16,322 nucleotides of DNA from Betaproteobacteria bacterium. GTDB taxonomy: Bacteria > Pseudomonadota > Gammaproteobacteria > Burkholderiales > SG8-39. The notes under the pieces are model-generated. The model was not told where the DNA came from, searched no databases, and saw nothing but the letters and a program-made list of their open reading frames with translations. Position 1 is the stretch's first letter. Each line of letters starts with the position of its first letter. A program made the position numbers and the translations under genes. This document shows positions 14,601-16,322 of the stretch, piece by piece. The DNA lies in contig JAEKLK010000212.1 in the NCBI GenBank assembly GCA_019509895.1, forward strand, positions 1 through 16,322, given 5' to 3'.

Positions 14601-16322
14601 CCGTCGCCTGGATGAACTCCAGATCACCCGCGGCGGACTGCAAGCGGACGGACAGACTGTCGACGGCGTTCGGATCGATAAAATCGTGCCATTCGATCCG
14701 CACGTACGCCCGCGCCCCCTGAGGATAAGAGCTCACCACGTTGCCGTAGGCGTCGAGGAACCAGACGCGGTAACCGAGCGTCGTGGCGGTCGCGGAGCTC
14801 GCGCCGCCGGCCGAATCCGTGTAGCTCGCGTGGAGCGTGTCGAACGAATGGACCGGGCTGGTCTGCTCGCCGGTCTCCAGCCTGCCGTTGCCCGGCAAAG
14901 CGTAATCCCGGGCGCTGAGGTCGATCGAGCCCAGGAAGATCCCCGATCCCGCGCTCGTCTCCTGGAGCGACACGGTCTCCTGATCCCCCAGAAGCTCATC
15001 CGTCACCTGCACCGCCACGGTTCCCGCTCTCTGATGATCGATCACCCGCACGTAAGCCCGCGTCCCTTCCATGTAGACGCTCGCCGGCTGACCCTGGGCG
15101 TCGACGAAGAGCACCTGGCCGCCGGTGAAGACGGCGCTCGCCGTGGCAATGTTCGACGAGAAGGCACCCCAACTGATCGCCTGCATCGTCAGGCCCGGAG
15201 CGCCGCGGATCACGTAGAGGCCGCTGTCGACCGCCGAGCTGGGGATCGTCCCCTCGAAAATCCCTGTGTCCGGTCCGGTCTCATTGAGGTTCAGGTAATA
15301 GAAATGCGTGAAATTGCCGTCCCGCACGTCGATCTCGAAGCTGTTGATCTGATCCCAAATCCCGGGATTGTTCAGGGCCGGCTTTTCGAGCCGCACTCCC
15401 ACGTTGCCGCCCACGGGGAAGCTCGTCGCGATCCGCCCGTAGCCGTCGACGAACCAGACCCGCGAGCCGACTATGCGCGCCGTGACGCTGGCATCGGCGA
15501 ACGTCGCCGTGACCTTATCCAGTTGAACGGGCGGCGAGCCGTTGTTCGCGGTGTCCAGCATGCCGTTGTAAGGGGTGCCGTTGGGAGCGTAGTTGAGGCG
15601 GATCGAGCCCTCGAATACGCCGGTGTTCGGCCCCGTCTCGGTCAGCGTCAGATCCTCCTGGTCCTGGCTGTAGACGGTCTGGAGATGAACGGTCACCGTC
15701 TCCGCCAGGTTGGGATTGGCGTTGGCCGCCGGTCCGGTCACCCGCACCCGCGCCGTGCCGTCCTCCACCAGCTCCAGGGTCGGCTCGCCCGTGGCCTCGA
15801 TGAAACGGATGTCAAAGGATTGGATCGCCGCCTGCGCGCCCGAGGCCAAAACGGCGCTGGTGTCCACGTGCTGGGCGAGGATCGTCTGGCCCGGCTGTAC
15901 GGTGAGGACGCCATTCCCCGATCCCGAGGGGCTCGTCCCGGTGGGAATCGATCCCTCGAAAATCCCCGTGTTCCTCCCGGTCTCCACCAGCGAAACCCCC
16001 TCGGCGTCCCCCGAGCCCGGCGACTGCACCGTCGCGGTCACCGTGTCGAGCACCGCGGGATCGTTGCGGTTGTGATCCTCCACCCGGAGATAAACCCGCG
16101 CGCCCGCGGCGTAGGAGGTCACCTCGTTTCCATAGCCGTCGAGGAAGAAAGTGAGAGATCCGATCGTATCCACCGCGTCCGTCGAGCCTCCGGCGCCGTC
16201 GGCGTAGGCGGCGCGAACGGTGTCGAAGCGGTAGGGTGCGCCGCTGCTCACGATGGTCTCCAGTGTGCCGCTGCCCAGGCCGCTCTGACCGTGCCGGAGC
16301 GGGATCGAGCCCTCGAAGATCC
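10666..16322 (-). CDS. Giant repeat-built surface protein, N-terminal part (5' end outside window; frameshifted at 3' end)
   Basis: The frame is open from the right window edge and continues upstream of the GTG at 16251 (IFEGSIPLRHGQSGLGSGTL), so the true start lies beyond 16322. It has thirteen complete modules of about 115 residues, plus a partial one. Each pairs a strand block such as RVWFLDAYGNVVSSYPQGAR with a motif ET(G/S)...G(I/V)(F/Y).G(S/R/T)(I/L). Four module types alternate A-B-C-D; D types read ETSAGSGIFLGSI. Three and a half 93-residue Ig/tandem-95 repeats follow from about 11648. The frame then shifts at the 29-bp duplication and ends in unrelated residues (YSGTTRTRTAIRCR) at a TGA. 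Without the duplication it would join the 7901-10669 frame, giving over 2,800 residues within this window. It is likely an exported adhesin or matrix protein; no signal peptide can be seen here. Confidence 0.85.
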   Translation of the reverse strand, partial: IFEGSIPLRHGQSGLGSGTLETIVSSGAPYRFDTVRAAYADGAGGSTDAVDTIGSLTFFLDGYGNEVTSYAAGARVYLRVEDHNRNDPAVLDTVTATVQSPGSGDAEGVSLVETGRNTGIFEGSIPTGTSPSGSGNGVLTVQPGQTILAQHVDTSAVLASGAQAAIQSFDIRFIEATGEPTLELVEDGTARVRVTGPAANANPNLAETVTVHLQTVYSQDQEDLTLTETGPNTGVFEGSIRLNYAPNGTPYNGMLDTANNGSPPVQLDKVTATFADASVTARIVGSRVWFVDGYGRIATSFPVGGNVGVRLEKPALNNPGIWDQINSFEIDVRDGNFTHFYYLNLNETGPDTGIFEGTIPSSAVDSGLYVIRGAPGLTMQAISWGAFSSNIATASAVFTGGQVLFVDAQGQPASVYMEGTRAYVRVIDHQRAGTVAVQVTDELLGDQETVSLQETSAGSGIFLGSIDLSARDYALPGNGRLETGEQTSPVHSFDTLHASYTDSAGGASSATATTLGYRVWFLDAYGNVVSSYPQGARAYVRIEWHDFIDPNAVDSLSVRLQSAAGDLEFIQATETGRNTGIFEGSIPLDSSGAVSGGDGRLQALPGTWISADRNSLAPMPVYARIDAASIQLIDDAGRPTAEVLQSSTARVRVVSPADNHSSTAAEIVIIQVSSRYKLDVENVTLTETGLDTGIFEGSIPLVYTQSNAIHGNGVLETQDSGDVPQPKPEEVKAIFGAYSATAQVIGSRIVFIDDFGRETTTFPVGANVGVRLIEPASNNPGSFDTVYNVQIGVQYGFGTSYWQLNLDETGRDTGVFEGRLPSSPNSSSQNVILGAPGRILKVNHLNPYSPLTAMAQATFSGGRVLFVDAQGQPASVYLEGTRAYLRVEDHLAAGPRSVQVTDELSGDQETVTLRETSAGSGIFLGSIGLSFRDTGPLPGNGVLETGESFGPPFQYETIHASYTDSTSASSTATATTLGYRVWFLDAYGNLVSSYPQGTRAYVRIEWHNFIDPNVVDSLTLRMQSATGDTEYLQVMETGRDTGIFEGSIPLDSSGAASAGDGRLQAPPGTWISADRNGITPPMPVYAGIDGASVQLIDDAGRPTAEVLQSSTARVRVVSPADNHSSTAVETVIVQVSSRYKLDVETVTLTETGPDTGVFEGSIPLVYTQSNAIHGNGVLETQDSGDIPQPKPEEVKAIFDVYSATAQVIGSRIIFIDDFGRETTTFPVGANVGVRLIEPASNNPGSFDTVYNMEIGVTYDAGLNSTGTTFRYLSLYETGLDTGVFEGRLPSSPNSSSQNVIPAAPGRILTATHANPYSPLTATAQATFTGGRVTFVDAQGQPASVYLEGTRAYLRVEDHLSAGPRNVQVTTELSGDQETVTLQETSAGSGIFLGSIDLSLSNVASPGNGRLETGENPGPPFQYETIHARYTDSTSASSTATATTLGYRVWFLDAAGAVVNSYVEGSHAYVRLEDHNYNDPNRIDILYVELDSSLGDQEFLRVTETGVATGIYEGSIPLGRGAVAVGDGRLQAPAGGEITADRQGAWFPAPVHAGIDAAPPNRPPVANDDTATLDEDGSVDVPVLANDSDPDGDTLSVTAVTQGVHGAVTINPDKTVKYTPAANYNGSDSFTYTVSDGNGGTATGTVTITVTSVNDAPVANVDSATVAEDGSVDVPVLANDSDPDGDTLSVESITQPSHGAATINPDKTVKYTPAANYNGSDSFTYTVSDGNGGTATGTVTVTITAVNDAPAANADSATVAEDGTVNVAVLGNDTDADGDTLSVTAVTQGAHGAVAINPDKTVKYTPAANYNGSDSFTYTVSDGNGGTATGTVTITVTSVNDAPVANADSATVAEDGAVNVAVLGNDTDADGYSGTTRTRTAIRCR
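10682..10739. repeat. 29-bp tandem duplication causing a frameshift
   Basis: Two adjacent 29-base copies (10682-10710 and 10711-10739) both read GCCGTCCGC(G/A)TCCGTGTCG and so on. They differ at the tenth base and at the second-to-last base. All other Ig repeats have a single copy of this segment, which encodes GNDTDADG. Since 29 is not a multiple of three, it moves the reading frame and splits the giant gene. Confidence 0.9.
11963..16136 (-). repeat. Higher-order tandem repeat, about 1.39 kb period, three copies
   Basis: The landmark GCGTCGAGGAA(C/G) recurs at 11963, 13363, 14750 and, slightly changed, about 16135, giving spacings near 1400, 1387 and 1386 bp. A second landmark (CTGGCCCTGGGCGTC and a variant) at 12301, 13705 and 15088 gives 1404 and 1383 bp. 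Each period encodes four different modules of about 115 residues. The two copies spanning 11963-14750 are much more alike than the outer one (14750-16136). Confidence 0.88.

Overview
The window is a GC-rich bacterial chromosome segment, most likely from an Acidobacteriota genome (possibly Thermoanaerobaculia-like). The best lineage clue is an ADOP-type FtsX/MacB permease with its N-terminal prefix domain followed by a PadR regulator, a pairing characteristic of that phylum. The giant repeat-built surface protein and the RAYT-like transposase start fit the same picture. The taxonomic call is inference; there is no rRNA or other marker gene here.

Layout. Positions 1-75 (minus) hold the first 25 codons of a probable Y1/RAYT transposase. 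Positions 331-600 are the wreck of an Rpn-family (YhgA-like) nuclease gene, internally deleted and cut off by the next element. Positions 612-1397 look like two integron gene cassettes. The first carries a shrunken copy of a secreted-protein gene and ends in a collapsed attC (926-947). The second carries a 103-aa hypothetical gene and ends in a well-formed attC with extrahelical bases (1298-1397). A 450-aa membrane-anchored protein made of three divergent repeat units follows (1613-2965), then a 43-codon reading frame on the opposite strand (2967-3098). Next is the ADOP permease plus PadR operon (3274-6287), with two small palindromes upstream. The full-length copy of the secreted protein (6500-7207) and an SRPBCC/AHSA1 protein (7317-7763) come next, separated by a second attC-like hairpin (7189-7263). 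No integron integrase is visible, so these are best read as integrase-less cassettes (CALIN-like).

From 7901 to beyond the right edge, one giant gene is encoded on the minus strand. Reading from its N-terminal side (right edge) it has at least thirteen complete modules of roughly 115 residues carrying an ET(G/S)...G(I/V)F.G motif. These are arranged in a four-module (A-B-C-D) higher-order repeat of about 1.39 kb. Eleven 93-residue tandem-95/cadherin-like Ig repeats follow, then a C-terminal LamG/concanavalin-A-like domain. The gene is split in the fourth Ig repeat by a 29-bp out-of-frame tandem duplication (10682-10739). That is either a true inactivating or switchable frameshift or a sequencing/assembly fault in a repeat array. 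A GC-rich hairpin at 7855-7880 separates this gene from the convergent SRPBCC gene.

The main points of interest are the cassette remnants with paralogous cargo at two sites about 5.9 kb apart, the compensated deletion in the first copy, the nested repeat architecture of the giant protein and its duplication-caused frameshift. No complete, clearly new defence or metabolic system is evident.
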